This document shows, in pieces, positions 55,477 to 64,000 of a stretch of 64,000 bases of DNA. The position numbers were made by a program, and so were the translations under genes. The DNA is from Pseudomonas sp. LP_7_YM (lineage in GTDB: Bacteria > Pseudomonadota > Gammaproteobacteria > Pseudomonadales > Pseudomonadaceae). Each line of letters begins with the position of its first letter. Within the stretch, counting starts at the first letter, position 1. The stretch lies in contig NZ_SOCT01000006.1 of NCBI RefSeq assembly GCF_004364435.1, positions 124,001 to 188,000 of the forward strand, in the 5' to 3' direction. The notes under the pieces were generated by a model. The model had not been told where the DNA came from, did not search any database, and saw only the letters and a program-made list of their open reading frames with translations.

Positions 55477-57093
55477 TCAATGCGGCACATAGACCGTCAA
55501 CGTCTGCCCTGGCTTCAATGCTTGGCCGCTGCGCGGATTCCAGCGCTTGAGGTGCTGCATTTCGACGTTGAACCGTTTGGCAACCAGGTACATGGAGTCA
55601 CCTTTCTGGATCTTGTACTGCATTGGCTTTTTGTCGGCGTCGCCGCTGCGGGTGCCAGGGTCAGCCTTGGCGACGGCACGGGCGCTGGTTTTCGCAGCAG
55701 GCTTGCTGTTGTCCTGCATGACCAGGGTCTGACCGACTTTCAGGTTGTAGCCGGACAGCTTGTTCCAGTGCTGCAGGTCTTTGACGTCCACCTTGTTGAT
55801 GCGCGCGATCTGACCCAGGTTTTCACCTTTCTTCACTTTATAAGTGCGGGTGCGCGCCGGTTTCACATCCACTTCGGCCACTTCTTCAAACACCGGCATG
55901 GCCATTCTCATGCCCGGCTGGACCGGGATGGTCAACGCCTGACCGCGCTTGAGCTGATTACCCGACAGTCTGTTCAGGTCTTTTAGCGTACCGGTTGAAA
56001 CCTTGTAGCGACTGGCGATGCTGGCCAGGCTGTCGCCCGGGCGCACGCGGTATTGCTGCCAGTCCACCAGCTCTTCGGGCTTCATGTTCGAAAGGCTGGC
56101 GGTCAGCAATTGCGATTTGGAAGTGGGTACCAGCAGATGCTGCGGGCCGTCGATGGTCAGGCGCTTCTTGAAGGCGGGGTTGAGCTGCATGAGCTCGTCT
56201 TCATCGATATTGGCCATTTGTGCGACCTTGGACAGGTCCATGCGCTGGTTTAGCTCGACGACCTGGAAGTACGGCTTGTTGTCGATCGGGTTCAGATTGA
56301 CGCCATAGGCTTGCGGAGACAGGACCACTTGCGACAGGGCCAGCAATTTTGGCACGTAGTCGCGGGTTTCCTGCGGCAATGGCAGGTTCCAGTAGTCGGT
56401 CGGCAGGTTGAGCTTTTCGTTGCGTTCGATGGCGCGGCTGACCGTCCCTTCGCCAGCGTTATAAGCCGCCAGGGCGAGCAGCCAGTCGCCGTTGAACATG
56501 TCATGCAGCTTGGTCAGGTAATCCAGCGCGGCGGTGGTGGACGCCGTGATGTCACGGCGGCCATCGTAGAAATTGGTCTGACGCAGGTTGAAGTAGCGCC
56601 CGGTGGACGGGATGAACTGCCAGATGCCCGCAGCATCGCTGCGGGAAAGGGCCATCGGGTTGTAGGCGCTTTCGATCACTGGCAGCAGGGCCAGCTCCAG
56701 CGGCATGTTGCGTTCTTCCAGACGCTCGACGATGTAGTGCATGTAGAGGCTGCCGCGTTCACCTGCGGTTTCGAGAAACGACGGGTTGTTGGCGTACCAC
56801 AGGCGCTGTTGGTCGATACGTGGGTTGAGGTCGTTGCCGTCCTGCAACTGGAAGCCTTGGCGCATGCGTTCCCATACATCATGGGGTGGCGCCAGCGGGG
56901 CCGGTTTGCGAGCGACGAACACCGGCTTGGGTTTGGCCACCGCCGGGGTGTGAGAGGCGTTGCTCGAGTTCCCGGATTCCAGGCCGCCGGTGGTCTGGCA
57001 ACCTGCCAACGTAGCGCTCGCAACCACTGCTATTGCCTGGGCCAACCGAGTCAATGCGTCGGAATTAAAGGTTCTGCGTATAGATGACGACAT
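55477..57093 (-). CDS. mltD: Membrane-bound lytic murein transglycosylase D
   Basis: This 538-aa outer-membrane lipoprotein cleaves peptidoglycan to 1,6-anhydromuropeptides. The lipobox LAGC places the lipidated cysteine at residue 32. The SLT domain (about 120-240) has the catalytic glutamate in LLPVIESAYNPMALSRSDAAGIWQF and AYNAGEGTVSRAIER. Three LysM domains follow (about 340-385, 410-455, 490-535; e.g. YRVRPGDSLASIASRYKV, YKVKKGENLGQIARI, YKIQKGDSMYLVAKRF). Probably co-transcribed with gloB 100 bp upstream. Confidence 0.95.
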   Translation of the reverse strand: MSSSIRRTFNSDALTRLAQAIAVVASATLAGCQTTGGLESGNSSNASHTPAVAKPKPVFVARKPAPLAPPHDVWERMRQGFQLQDGNDLNPRIDQQRLWYANNPSFLETAGERGSLYMHYIVERLEERNMPLELALLPVIESAYNPMALSRSDAAGIWQFIPSTGRYFNLRQTNFYDGRRDITASTTAALDYLTKLHDMFNGDWLLALAAYNAGEGTVSRAIERNEKLNLPTDYWNLPLPQETRDYVPKLLALSQVVLSPQAYGVNLNPIDNKPYFQVVELNQRMDLSKVAQMANIDEDELMQLNPAFKKRLTIDGPQHLLVPTSKSQLLTASLSNMKPEELVDWQQYRVRPGDSLASIASRYKVSTGTLKDLNRLSGNQLKRGQALTIPVQPGMRMAMPVFEEVAEVDVKPARTRTYKVKKGENLGQIARINKVDVKDLQHWNKLSGYNLKVGQTLVMQDNSKPAAKTSARAVAKADPGTRSGDADKKPMQYKIQKGDSMYLVAKRFNVEMQHLKRWNPRSGQALKPGQTLTVYVPH

Positions 57094-57192
57094 TGGCTGG
57101 GGGATAGTTCCAGTCGAAAATGTCGGGCGATTCTAGAAAGCGTCTTAACAACGGTCAACCTTTCAGAATTTTTGTGCCGATCCGCTACCCGA

Positions 57193-57972
57193 TTAGAACT
57201 TATCTTTCCATGCGCGCAGGGCGGCAAAAACCGCTGCAGGCGAGGCATTGTCCGTACCTGTCCGTTCGTCCACTTTTTGTTTGACCGACGGTTGCGAGGC
57301 CCTGAGGAACGGATTTGTCTTGCGTTCCAGCGCCAGGCTCGACGGCAGACTGATGCGGTTTTCCTTGCGCCAGCGGGTGACTTGATCGAAGCGGCCGGTC
57401 ACGTCCGGGTTGTCCGGCTCCACGGCCACCGCAAAGCGCAGGTTGCTCAGGGTGTATTCATGGGCGCAGTAGACCAGCGTGCTGTCGGGCAGGGCCGCCA
57501 GCCGGTTCAGCGATTGATGCATCTGCCCGGGAGTGCCTTCGAACAGACGGCCACAGCCTGCCGCAAACAAGGTATCGCCGGAGAATAGCAAGGGCGTCTG
57601 CGCATCCGCGTGGTAGAACGCGATGTGCCCCAACGTGTGGCCCGGAACCGAATGGACGGCGAACGTCAGGCCGAGTACGGTGAGTTGGTCATCGTCTTCC
57701 AGCGCGACGTCCCGGGCCGGGATGTTCTCGTGGGCCGGACCGTAAACCTTGGCACCGGTGGCGTTTTTGAGCGCCACAACGCCACCGGTGTGATCAGCGT
57801 GATGGTGGGTGATCAGAATGTCACTCAGACGCCACTGCGGATGATTGTCCAGCCAGGCCAGCACCGGTGCGGCGTCACCCGGGTCGACCACGGCACACCG
57901 TTTGCTGGCATTGTCTTGCAACAACCAGATGTAGTTGTCGGTGAAAGCGGGCAGGGCATCGATCTGTATCAT
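57193..57972 (-). CDS. gloB: Hydroxyacylglutathione hydrolase (glyoxalase II)
   Basis: This 259-aa metallo-beta-lactamase-fold enzyme hydrolyses S-D-lactoylglutathione to D-lactate and glutathione. The metal motif THHHADHTGG is near residue 53, with SVPGHTLGHIAF, FSGDTLFAAGCGRLFEGT and CAHEYTLSNLRF supplying the other ligands and the glutathione site. ATG at 57972 (MIQIDALPAFTDNYIWLL) matches the family N-terminus; the frame open to 58182 overlaps the divergent methyltransferase. Cytoplasmic. Confidence 0.96.
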   Translation of the reverse strand: MIQIDALPAFTDNYIWLLQDNASKRCAVVDPGDAAPVLAWLDNHPQWRLSDILITHHHADHTGGVVALKNATGAKVYGPAHENIPARDVALEDDDQLTVLGLTFAVHSVPGHTLGHIAFYHADAQTPLLFSGDTLFAAGCGRLFEGTPGQMHQSLNRLAALPDSTLVYCAHEYTLSNLRFAVAVEPDNPDVTGRFDQVTRWRKENRISLPSSLALERKTNPFLRASQPSVKQKVDERTGTDNASPAAVFAALRAWKDKF

Positions 57973-58069
57973 GGCGCGATTCACTTGGCTGGAAACAAAG
58001 CGCAATCTTAGAGTCTGAACAGGCTCCGCGCGAGTACCTCTCGCGCTGGGCATCTCATGGAGACCGGAA

Positions 58070-58825
58070 ATGACCGATGAAGCGTTTGCCCAGGCCGATC
58101 CCCAGTGGCTTGAGCTGATCGGCGCTGCCCGTGAGTGGTTTTCGGGGCCGGTGGGGCAGTTGCTGCTGGAAGAAGAACGCAAAGTGCTGGAGGAAGAGCT
58201 CGAACGGTTCTTCGGTGGCTATCTGGTGCATTACGGTCCTTCGGCGCAGCCCCCGCCCGAGGCCAGGCAAGTGCAGCGTAATGTAAGGCTGGGCGCGCCA
58301 CTGCCGGGGGTCGAGATCGTTTGCGAAGAGCAAGCCTGGCCGCTGAGCGAGCACGCCGCCGATGTGGTGGTCATGCAGCATGGTCTGGACTTCTGTCTGT
58401 CGCCTCACGGCCTGCTGCGCGAGGCAGCCAGCAGCGTGCGCCCGGGTGGTCATCTGGTGATCATCGGCATCAACCCCTGGAGCACCTGGGGTATTCGCCA
58501 TCTCTTCGCCAACGATGCGCTGCGCCGGGCGCGCTGCATCTCACCCTCGCGGGTCGGTGACTGGCTCAACCTGCTGGGCTTTGCGCTGGAGAAACGTCGA
58601 TTCGGGTGCTATCGTCCGCCGCTTGCTTCCCCTGCCTGGCAGCACCGGTTGTCGGGCCTTGAGCGTCTGGGCGGTTGGCAAAGCCCGGGTAGCGGCTTCT
58701 ATTTATTGGTTGCGCGCAAACTGGTGGTGGGGCTGCGCCCGGTGCGTATGCCGCGACGCGAACCGATTGGCAAATTGCTGCCGCTGCCGATGGCCAAGGT
58801 CAATCGGCGCACCCCCGAGCCTTGA
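58070..58825 (+). CDS. SAM-dependent methyltransferase (methyltransferase-11-like)
   Basis: This 251-aa protein resembles the conserved gene between gloB and rnhA in pseudomonads (PA1814-like). A degenerate class I methyltransferase core is visible: WPLSEHAADVVVMQHGLDFCLSPHGLLREAASSVRPGGHLVIIGINPWS (motifs II and III at about 95-140). Motif I (GxGxG) is not visible, so SAM binding may be unusual or lost. C-terminus is basic. rnhA starts 46 bp downstream on the same strand. Confidence 0.8.
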   Translation: MTDEAFAQADPQWLELIGAAREWFSGPVGQLLLEEERKVLEEELERFFGGYLVHYGPSAQPPPEARQVQRNVRLGAPLPGVEIVCEEQAWPLSEHAADVVVMQHGLDFCLSPHGLLREAASSVRPGGHLVIIGINPWSTWGIRHLFANDALRRARCISPSRVGDWLNLLGFALEKRRFGCYRPPLASPAWQHRLSGLERLGGWQSPGSGFYLLVARKLVVGLRPVRMPRREPIGKLLPLPMAKVNRRTPEP

Positions 58826-58871
58826 TGGCCGGCTGTGGGTCAAGCCTTCTCTAAATTCTGGAAAAGTCGTA

Positions 58872-59324
58872 ATGAGCGATACCGTAGAACTCTTCTCCGA
58901 TGGTGCCTGCAAAGGCAACCCCGGCCCGGGCGGCTGGGGCGCGCTGCTGGTATGCAAAGGCGTGGAAAAGGAACTTTGGGGCGGTCAAGCCAACACCACC
59001 AACAACCGTATGGAGCTGCTGGGAGCGATTCGCGGCCTGGAAGAGCTGAAACGATCCTGCGACGTGATCCTGGTGACCGACTCGCAATACGTGATGAAGG
59101 GCATCACCGAGTGGATGGTCAACTGGAAGAAACGCGGCTGGAAAACAGCGGCGAAAGAACCGGTCAAGAACGCCGACCTGTGGCGCCAGCTGGACGAACA
59201 GGTCAACCGTCACAACGTTACCTGGAAATGGGTGCGTGGGCACATCGGTCACCATGGCAACGAACGCGCCGACCAGTTGGCCAATCGCGGGGTGGATGAG
59301 GTGCGAGGAATCAAACACGGGTAA
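58872..59324 (+). CDS. rnhA: Ribonuclease HI
   Basis: This 150-aa endonuclease cuts RNA in RNA-DNA hybrids. The catalytic set sits at canonical positions: D10 (ELFSDGACKGNPGPGGWG), E48 (NNRMELLGAI), D70 (LVTDSQYV), H124 (RGHIGHHGNERAD) and D134. The basic handle region is KKRGWKTAAKEPVKNADLW. ATG at 58872 has a ribosome site AAAAGTCGTA of weak quality. dnaQ lies 210 bp downstream. Confidence 0.97.
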   Translation: MSDTVELFSDGACKGNPGPGGWGALLVCKGVEKELWGGQANTTNNRMELLGAIRGLEELKRSCDVILVTDSQYVMKGITEWMVNWKKRGWKTAAKEPVKNADLWRQLDEQVNRHNVTWKWVRGHIGHHGNERADQLANRGVDEVRGIKHG

Positions 59325-59363
59325 TGGCGGCGATCCTGAACGTCGGTCCACAAACCTGGCGCT

Positions 59364-59445
59364 AGCGCATTCATGGGCGATGCGCCTGTTTCAGGCGACA
59401 CCTGGGCCGCGAACGCACCGACTTCTTGCGAATGAATGTGCTTCC
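59364..59445. repeat. Degenerate REP-like palindrome between rnhA and dnaQ
   Basis: AGCGCATTCATGGGCGA (from 59364) and an inverted partner TTGCGAATGAATGTGCTTCC (59426-59445) enclose about 45 bp. Same family as 55344-55411 with several substitutions. Confidence 0.55.
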
Positions 59446-59534
59446 AGAGGGGGATCGTCGTCATGCGCGGGTTCGTACACACATCCCGAAAACAGCCATG
59501 TTAATATCCGCGCCTGAAAACGAGGCGCCAGGCA

Positions 59535-60290
59535 ATGACTGCAAAAAACATCATCACTGAACGAAGAGTCGTACTCGACACCGAAACCACCGGTATGCCC
59601 GTCACCGACAGCCATCGGGTGATCGAGATCGGTTGTGTCGAGTTGATCGGTCGGCGGCTGACCGGACGGCACTTCCACGTCTATCTGCAGCCCGATCGCG
59701 ACAGTGACGAGGGCGCGATCGGCGTTCACGGCATCACCGATCAGTTCCTGATCGGCAAGCCACGTTTCGCCGAAGTCGCCGATGAGTTCTTTGAATTCAT
59801 CAAGGGTGCACAGCTGATCATCCACAACGCGCCGTTCGACGTTGGCTTTCTCAACAACGAATTCGCCCTGATCGGTCAGCACGACCGCGCCGACCTCACC
59901 ACCTATTGCTCGGTACTCGACACCCTGGCCATGGCCCGTGAACGTCATCCGGGGCAGCGCAACAGCCTTGACGCGCTGTGTAAACGCTACGACGTCGACA
60001 ACTCGGGGCGCGAACTGCACGGCGCTTTACTCGACTCCGAGATCCTGGCAGACGTTTACCTGGCGATGACCGGTGGGCAGACCACGCTGTCGCTTGCCGG
60101 TAACAACGACGGCGAAGGCGGTGCGGATCGTCCGACCGAGGTGCGTCGCGTTGCCAATCGCACCCCAGGCCGGATCATCGTTGCCAGCGAAGCCGAAGTG
60201 GCCGCCCACGAGGCGCGTCTGGCGGTGATCGCCAAGTCTGCCGGGGCTCCGGCACTGTGGACACAATTGCTTGAAGCGCAGGCCCGGTAA
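59535..60290 (+). CDS. dnaQ: DNA polymerase III epsilon subunit (3'-5' proofreading exonuclease)
   Basis: This 251-aa DEDDh exonuclease proofreads the replicative polymerase. ExoI VVLDTETTG gives D15 and E17, ExoII IIHNAPFDVGFLNNE near residue 100, and ExoIII H-x-ALLDSEILADVYLAMT near 160-170. GQTTLSL at about 180 resembles the beta-clamp-binding pentapeptide, and the C-terminal helix would bind the alpha subunit. The rnhA-dnaQ order is conserved; here same strand, with a degenerate REP between. Confidence 0.96.
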   Translation: MTAKNIITERRVVLDTETTGMPVTDSHRVIEIGCVELIGRRLTGRHFHVYLQPDRDSDEGAIGVHGITDQFLIGKPRFAEVADEFFEFIKGAQLIIHNAPFDVGFLNNEFALIGQHDRADLTTYCSVLDTLAMARERHPGQRNSLDALCKRYDVDNSGRELHGALLDSEILADVYLAMTGGQTTLSLAGNNDGEGGADRPTEVRRVANRTPGRIIVASEAEVAAHEARLAVIAKSAGAPALWTQLLEAQAR

Positions 60291-60337
60291 ATATTGCTAC
60301 AGGGACGTCTCTCTTTCGGCGTTGCAGGAGGCTTCAG

Positions 60338-60961
60338 GTGACCATGTCGGATCCGGCGCTGAGTGTCCGTGTTGCGGACCAGTATTTCGAAGATTACATC
60401 CTCAACAGCGAGTTCACCTTCACGGTCACTGGCTATGCTCGGGTGCAGATCGGCCAGCCGGTGGCACAATGGCGCATCGATCCGGTCGAGCCTTATCTAA
60501 AGAATTACGGCATTGATTCGCAAGAGTTCTGCAATTACCGGGACTCGACTGCGGGCACGGTGCTGGTAGCCTGGCTCGATGAGGAGCCGGTTGCACATAT
60601 TGTGGTCAGTCGACACTGGAATGGCTTCGCTCACATTGATGAGCTGGCAGTGGACACTGCGGCCAGGCGCTGCGGAATCGCGCGAAAGTTGCTGGACGTA
60701 GCGCAGTTCTGGAGCCGCAAGCAAAATCTGCCCGGCATCATGCTGGAAACCCAGAACAACAACCTGGCAGCGTGCAGGTTGTACGAAAGTTACGGGTTCG
60801 TGGTCGGCGGGGTCGATTACCTGCGCTATCGCGCCATCGACCCGGCCACCGACGAAGCAGCGGTATTCTGGTACCTGATGTTCGACGATCCTGTCAGCGA
60901 TCAGGCGTCAGACACATCAGTATTGGGGCTGCTCTCGGGGGATTGGACGAGGGGTGCTTGA
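60338..60961 (+). CDS. GNAT family acetyltransferase (streptothricin-acetyltransferase-like)
   Basis: This 207-aa GNAT protein has an acidic N-terminal part (about 60 residues), then the acetyltransferase core: VLVAWLDEEPVAHIVVSRHWNGFAHIDELAVDTAARRCGIARKLL (acetyl-CoA loop ARRCGIAR at about 120) and GIMLETQNNNLAACRLYESYGFVVGGVDYLRYR. This resembles streptothricin-type (Sat) acetyltransferases, but the true substrate is unknown. GTG at 60338 lies 6 bases after AGGAGG and is preferred; an ATG at 60344 is possible. The 3' end overlaps the convergent small gene by 61 bp. Confidence 0.85.
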   Translation: MTMSDPALSVRVADQYFEDYILNSEFTFTVTGYARVQIGQPVAQWRIDPVEPYLKNYGIDSQEFCNYRDSTAGTVLVAWLDEEPVAHIVVSRHWNGFAHIDELAVDTAARRCGIARKLLDVAQFWSRKQNLPGIMLETQNNNLAACRLYESYGFVVGGVDYLRYRAIDPATDEAAVFWYLMFDDPVSDQASDTSVLGLLSGDWTRGA

Positions 60962-61179
60962 CCGCCTTGCGGTTCGCGCTTGAGTTTGGTGCCCGACTGG
61001 AGCAGCTCGAAATCATCGCCGCCCAAGTGGTTCATGCGGTCACCAATAGCCAGGCGATAGGTGGAGACTTGCGTCGGACTGTGAGTCGCTTCGGGTTGTG
61101 ATTCACGAAATTCATGCACTTGATAGACACGACCTTCCGCATCCCTGGCCTGAAATTGCCCAACTAGAACTGAAGCCAT
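60901..61179 (-). CDS. Small hypothetical protein
   Basis: This 92-aa protein (MASVLVGQFQARDAEGRVYQVHEF...) has no signal or membrane segment. It begins with a beta-rich, polar segment and ends in a low-complexity Gln/Pro/Ser tail. AGAGG lies about 11 bases before the ATG, a long spacing. It overlaps the end of the convergent acetyltransferase gene. The N-terminal half looks like a real conserved Pseudomonas protein, but I recognise no family. Confidence 0.55.
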   Translation of the reverse strand: MASVLVGQFQARDAEGRVYQVHEFRESQPEATHSPTQVSTYRLAIGDRMNHLGGDDFELLQSGTKLKREPQGGQAPLVQSPESSPNTDVSDA

Positions 61180-61494
61180 TTGCTTTGTAACCTCTGGAAA
61201 TAACTGCTCGTTTTCGCTCGCATCGTACCACTGCGCGCCTTGAATCCGTGTCCACTCGTAAGGCTAATCTGCAGGGCACGCCTGTACCTTCCTCACACAA
61301 GCCTCTCAGACCCTTGATTTCAGGGGTAGTTTTCGCAGAGCGAAAAAATAGTATCGACCAACGGTAGGGCATGCATGTGAACCTGCGTGATGAATATCGA
61401 CCATTTCGATCAATCCCAACAAAAAAACCCCGCGGACCAAACGGTGGCTTTCATCTATAACTGTCTCTTCCTCCATTAGCAAAAGGTCATCTCC
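61180..61494. other. Intergenic region before the flavin reductase gene
   Basis: About 315 bp without a convincing gene. AAAAAAACCCCGCGG at 61421 looks like half of a terminator, but no matching arm is close enough. No promoter was assigned. Confidence 0.3.
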
Positions 61495-62055
61495 ATGAGC
61501 CAGTTTTCGATTGCAGTGATTGTCGGCAGCTTGAGAAAGGCGTCCCTTAACCGCAAGGTAGCCCGCGCGCTCGCTGAACTCGCTCCCTCCAGCCTGAAGC
61601 TGACGATTGTCGAAATTGGTGATCTGCCCCTTTATAACGAAGATATCGACCTCGACTCGCCGCCTGCCGCTTACAACGCATTTCGTCAGTCCCTGCAGGG
61701 CGCGGATGGTTTCCTGTTCGTCACGCCTGAATACAACCGTTCGGTGCCCGGCGTGCTGAAAAACGCTATCGACGTAGGCTCGCGGCCTTATGGCAAGAGC
61801 GCGTGGGGCAAAGCCAAGCCAGCGGCAGTGGTCAGTGTTTCGCCCGGTGCCATTGGCGGTTTTGGCGCCAACCAGCACTTGCGCCAGAGCTTCGTGTTTC
61901 TCGATGTGCTGTGCATGCAGCAGCCCGAGGCGTATCTGGGCAACGCCGGCACCTTCTTTGATGAGCAAGGCCGGCTGAGCGAAAAGACCCGGCCATTTCT
62001 GCAAAGCATCATCGACGCGTTCGGCCAACATGTGGCGCGTACCTCGAAGGCGTGA
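61495..62055 (+). CDS. NADPH-dependent FMN reductase (ChrR/YieF-like)
   Basis: This 186-aa flavodoxin-fold quinone/FMN reductase has the phosphate-binding loop GSLRKASLNRKVA (residues 11-23), the flavin motif FVTPEYNRSVPGVLKNAID (near 80-98) and SPGAIGGFGANQHLRQSF. Homologues such as ChrR/YieF reduce quinones and chromate by two electrons, protecting against oxidative stress. No operon partner is evident. A hairpin GCAAAGCC (62068) / GGCTTTGC (62090) follows the stop. Confidence 0.92.
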   Translation: MSQFSIAVIVGSLRKASLNRKVARALAELAPSSLKLTIVEIGDLPLYNEDIDLDSPPAAYNAFRQSLQGADGFLFVTPEYNRSVPGVLKNAIDVGSRPYGKSAWGKAKPAAVVSVSPGAIGGFGANQHLRQSFVFLDVLCMQQPEAYLGNAGTFFDEQGRLSEKTRPFLQSIIDAFGQHVARTSKA

Positions 62056-62246
62056 CGACCCGTTTCAGCAAAGCCTGAGAGCCCTCCAGGGCTTTGCCTG
62101 GAAAAGTCAGTAAATCCGAAGCTGCACGGTGTGTGTACAGCACTATGTAGCGCAGTGCATGCGGCTTTTCTCTTTACGCTCCTTGGCAATTTTGCACGAG
62201 CCCGGTTTACCGCCGGGTCCGGGCAAGCCTGTCATAAGGAGCTTCC

Positions 62247-64000
62247 ATGTCGATTGCCACTTCCCGTTATTTCCACAGTGCCGCCCTCAGGCAGCGTTAT
62301 ATCGACGCGCTTGATGAAGCATTCAACGATAATCGTCTGCGCGCCGAACAGCGATTGTGGCTACAGGATCTGGCCCGTCCGCTGGTGTTGGGGGGGCAAG
62401 ATCCCGTGCGGGTGGACCGGCTCATGCTCAACCAAGGCGCGGTCAGGCCGTTCGAGCTGTGCACTGCCCTGCTGTTGAGCCATGGCCTGACCGATAACCC
62501 CGAGGTTTATCTGTTCAGCCTGGCGCGCGGTGTCGAGGTCTTCGGTGATCGTCATGCTTTTTTGGTGGAGCTGCGTGCCCGGTTTGCCCACGGTGATGCC
62601 GAGGTGCTGTTCGAATACCAGAAAATCGACGGTGATCCATTTCGCGCTCAGACCCTGGCGATTGTCGAACATGAAGTAGAACAACTCGCATGCTTGAGCG
62701 AACAGCTCAAGCTCACACCCACGTTGCTGCAGGCGGTTAATGCCTCGGTTGCCGAACAGCTGCGTCAGACGCTTCCGGGCATGTCCATCGACCCACAGGC
62801 TCATCTGCTACAGATCGTTGGCATTTCCAAAGGGGATGTAGAGTCGACACCGGTCACCCAGACGCTGGCCCAAGCGACCCTGGATGACTTTTGCAACCTT
62901 AAAATCGAAGAGGGTTTCCAGCGACGATTCCTCGATACCCAGGGACGGGATGCCAATGCTGTCGACTCGGCGCTTTTTTCCCAGGCCATGAGCAAGGCGG
63001 CCAATGGCGTGGCGGGCCACTATCGGCAATTGCTCAGGGCCTATTGGGGCGATCCCCTGAGCGATACTCGTACACGCCGCGAACTGGCGATTTTGAGTTT
63101 GCAAAACAGCTTGCGCCGTGATCTTTACCGGCACAGCCATGATGGCACGCTTGATCCGAAGGTACTCACCGCGCTGGCGCCGCTATTGGAATGGGGCTCG
63201 GGCGACCGCCCTGAAAACACTGCTATGCGATGCCATCAAATGACCCTGCAGGTCAGTAATGGTGCTGCCTATCCATTGGCTGGCACATTTGCGGTCCTCA
63301 ATGGCAATGACGTTGATGGCTCATTACTGTGGTTTGGTGCTGACCATCGCTTGCGCACCTTTAGTGACGTGGCGGCATTGGCTCGCTATTTCGAAACGCC
63401 GCAAGGGCATCAGCAACTTCGTCCCGGGTTGGCTATCGAGGATCAGCCGGTGCTACAGCAAGAGGGCCATGTCCAGGTAGCGCTGACCGAAATCCGCAGA
63501 CCTGTGTTTGCTGAGCGGGTTGATTCGATCATCGCCCTTCAGTCCCGCAATTTTGTGCATGTGACAGGTTTGCACAGCATGCCTGTAGAAGTGGCGGCCA
63601 TGATCGATGATGCGTTGGACATTCGCCAACTGCTTGATCCGCGGCAATTGCAACTCAGTGCCGGGCGCTGGCGGCAGCAGTCGCCGTTCAACTTCCATGA
63701 CGTCTGGCTCAAGCCCTTCGCGGCTGTTTCGCTTCCCACGTCTGTTTCCGCTGATCCGGATAATGTCGCATCCCATCCGGATCAGGAGTCCGCTGGCGAT
63801 ACCCGGCCGAGGATGATTCTGTCGGCGTCCTGGCTGGAGTTGGCGCAGGCTTTGGATGGGCGGGCCAAACGCCTGCGAGGTTTGGGCAATGTGCTGCTCG
63901 ACTGTGCCGAGCATGCTTTGCAGCACTACGTCTGCGTGTTGATCGGCGGCGCCCTTCGAGCCCGCGACATTCGCATACAGTGGCTGCAGTCGGCGGCTGT
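62247..64000 (+). CDS. Large protein of unrecognised family, 3' end outside window
   Basis: An ATG at 62247, 5 bases after AAGGAG, opens a frame that stays open to the window end (584 codons). The protein begins MSIATSRYFHSAALRQRYID and is mainly helical, Leu/Arg/Gln-rich, with no signal peptide, membrane helix or classic catalytic motif. HYRQLLRAYWGDPLSDTRTRRELAILSL and later LLDCAEHALQHYVCVLIGGALR recall the architecture of very large Pseudomonas toxin-like proteins (DUF6543 style), but this is only a resemblance. A small linker rich in Ser/Asp/Pro lies near residues 500-520. It is monocistronic as far as seen. Confidence 0.8.
   Translation, partial: MSIATSRYFHSAALRQRYIDALDEAFNDNRLRAEQRLWLQDLARPLVLGGQDPVRVDRLMLNQGAVRPFELCTALLLSHGLTDNPEVYLFSLARGVEVFGDRHAFLVELRARFAHGDAEVLFEYQKIDGDPFRAQTLAIVEHEVEQLACLSEQLKLTPTLLQAVNASVAEQLRQTLPGMSIDPQAHLLQIVGISKGDVESTPVTQTLAQATLDDFCNLKIEEGFQRRFLDTQGRDANAVDSALFSQAMSKAANGVAGHYRQLLRAYWGDPLSDTRTRRELAILSLQNSLRRDLYRHSHDGTLDPKVLTALAPLLEWGSGDRPENTAMRCHQMTLQVSNGAAYPLAGTFAVLNGNDVDGSLLWFGADHRLRTFSDVAALARYFETPQGHQQLRPGLAIEDQPVLQQEGHVQVALTEIRRPVFAERVDSIIALQSRNFVHVTGLHSMPVEVAAMIDDALDIRQLLDPRQLQLSAGRWRQQSPFNFHDVWLKPFAAVSLPTSVSADPDNVASHPDQESAGDTRPRMILSASWLELAQALDGRAKRLRGLGNVLLDCAEHALQHYVCVLIGGALRARDIRIQWLQSAA

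Noticed and set aside
61112..61372. An 86-codon minus-strand frame before the flavin reductase gene
   Set aside because: Overlaps the 5' end of the better-supported small gene and has no ribosome site or family resemblance.

Overview
The window is a chromosomal segment of a fluorescent Pseudomonas, most likely of the P. syringae group. The evidence is the P. aeruginosa-like gene order, GC-rich codon use, two families of palindromic intergenic repeats (GGGAGCGAATTCATTCGCGA-type and GTTCCCACGC/GCGTGGGAAC-type), a chromosomal class C beta-lactamase and a marR-linked EmrAB efflux set. No phage, transposase, integrase or CRISPR array was found.

Left part (1-26 kb). A minus-strand operon (moxR ATPase, DUF58, DUF4381, two von Willebrand A membrane proteins) runs off the left edge. 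Then come a small acidic protein and the giant NAD-glutamate dehydrogenase gdhB. A YhhY/AaaT-like acetyltransferase sits between two inverted copies of a dispersed repeat. It is followed by acnB, a DUF1289 zinc protein, ampC without ampR, miaE, a TylF-type methyltransferase, and marR plus a tripartite efflux operon with twin palindromic operators. The lpxH-ppiB pair and glnS-cysS complete this part.

Middle (27.6-36.1 kb). Between cysS and folD lies a module that I recall being absent at this position in P. aeruginosa PAO1. It holds a sigma-54 activator gene divergent from a complete GlpSTPQUV-type (glycerol family) ABC transporter operon. The shared intergenic region has a GG-N10-GC sigma-54 promoter preceded by a cluster of TGTTCA hexamers. 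Palindromic repeats border the module on both sides. The two ATPases look functionally asymmetric. This is the most interesting region of the window.

Right part (36-64 kb). This is a conserved housekeeping block: folD, tRNA-Arg/His/Leu, tig, clpP, clpX, lon, hupB, ppiD. It combines chaperone, protease and envelope-folding functions, and clpX and lon have sigma-32-like promoters. Next is a minus-strand operon for peptide/peptidyl-nucleoside uptake (two paralogous binding proteins, two permeases, a double ATPase) ending in fabI. Then follow mltD, gloB, a methyltransferase, rnhA, dnaQ, a GNAT acetyltransferase, a small hypothetical gene and a flavin reductase. The window ends inside a large open reading frame (at least 584 codons) whose family I cannot identify.
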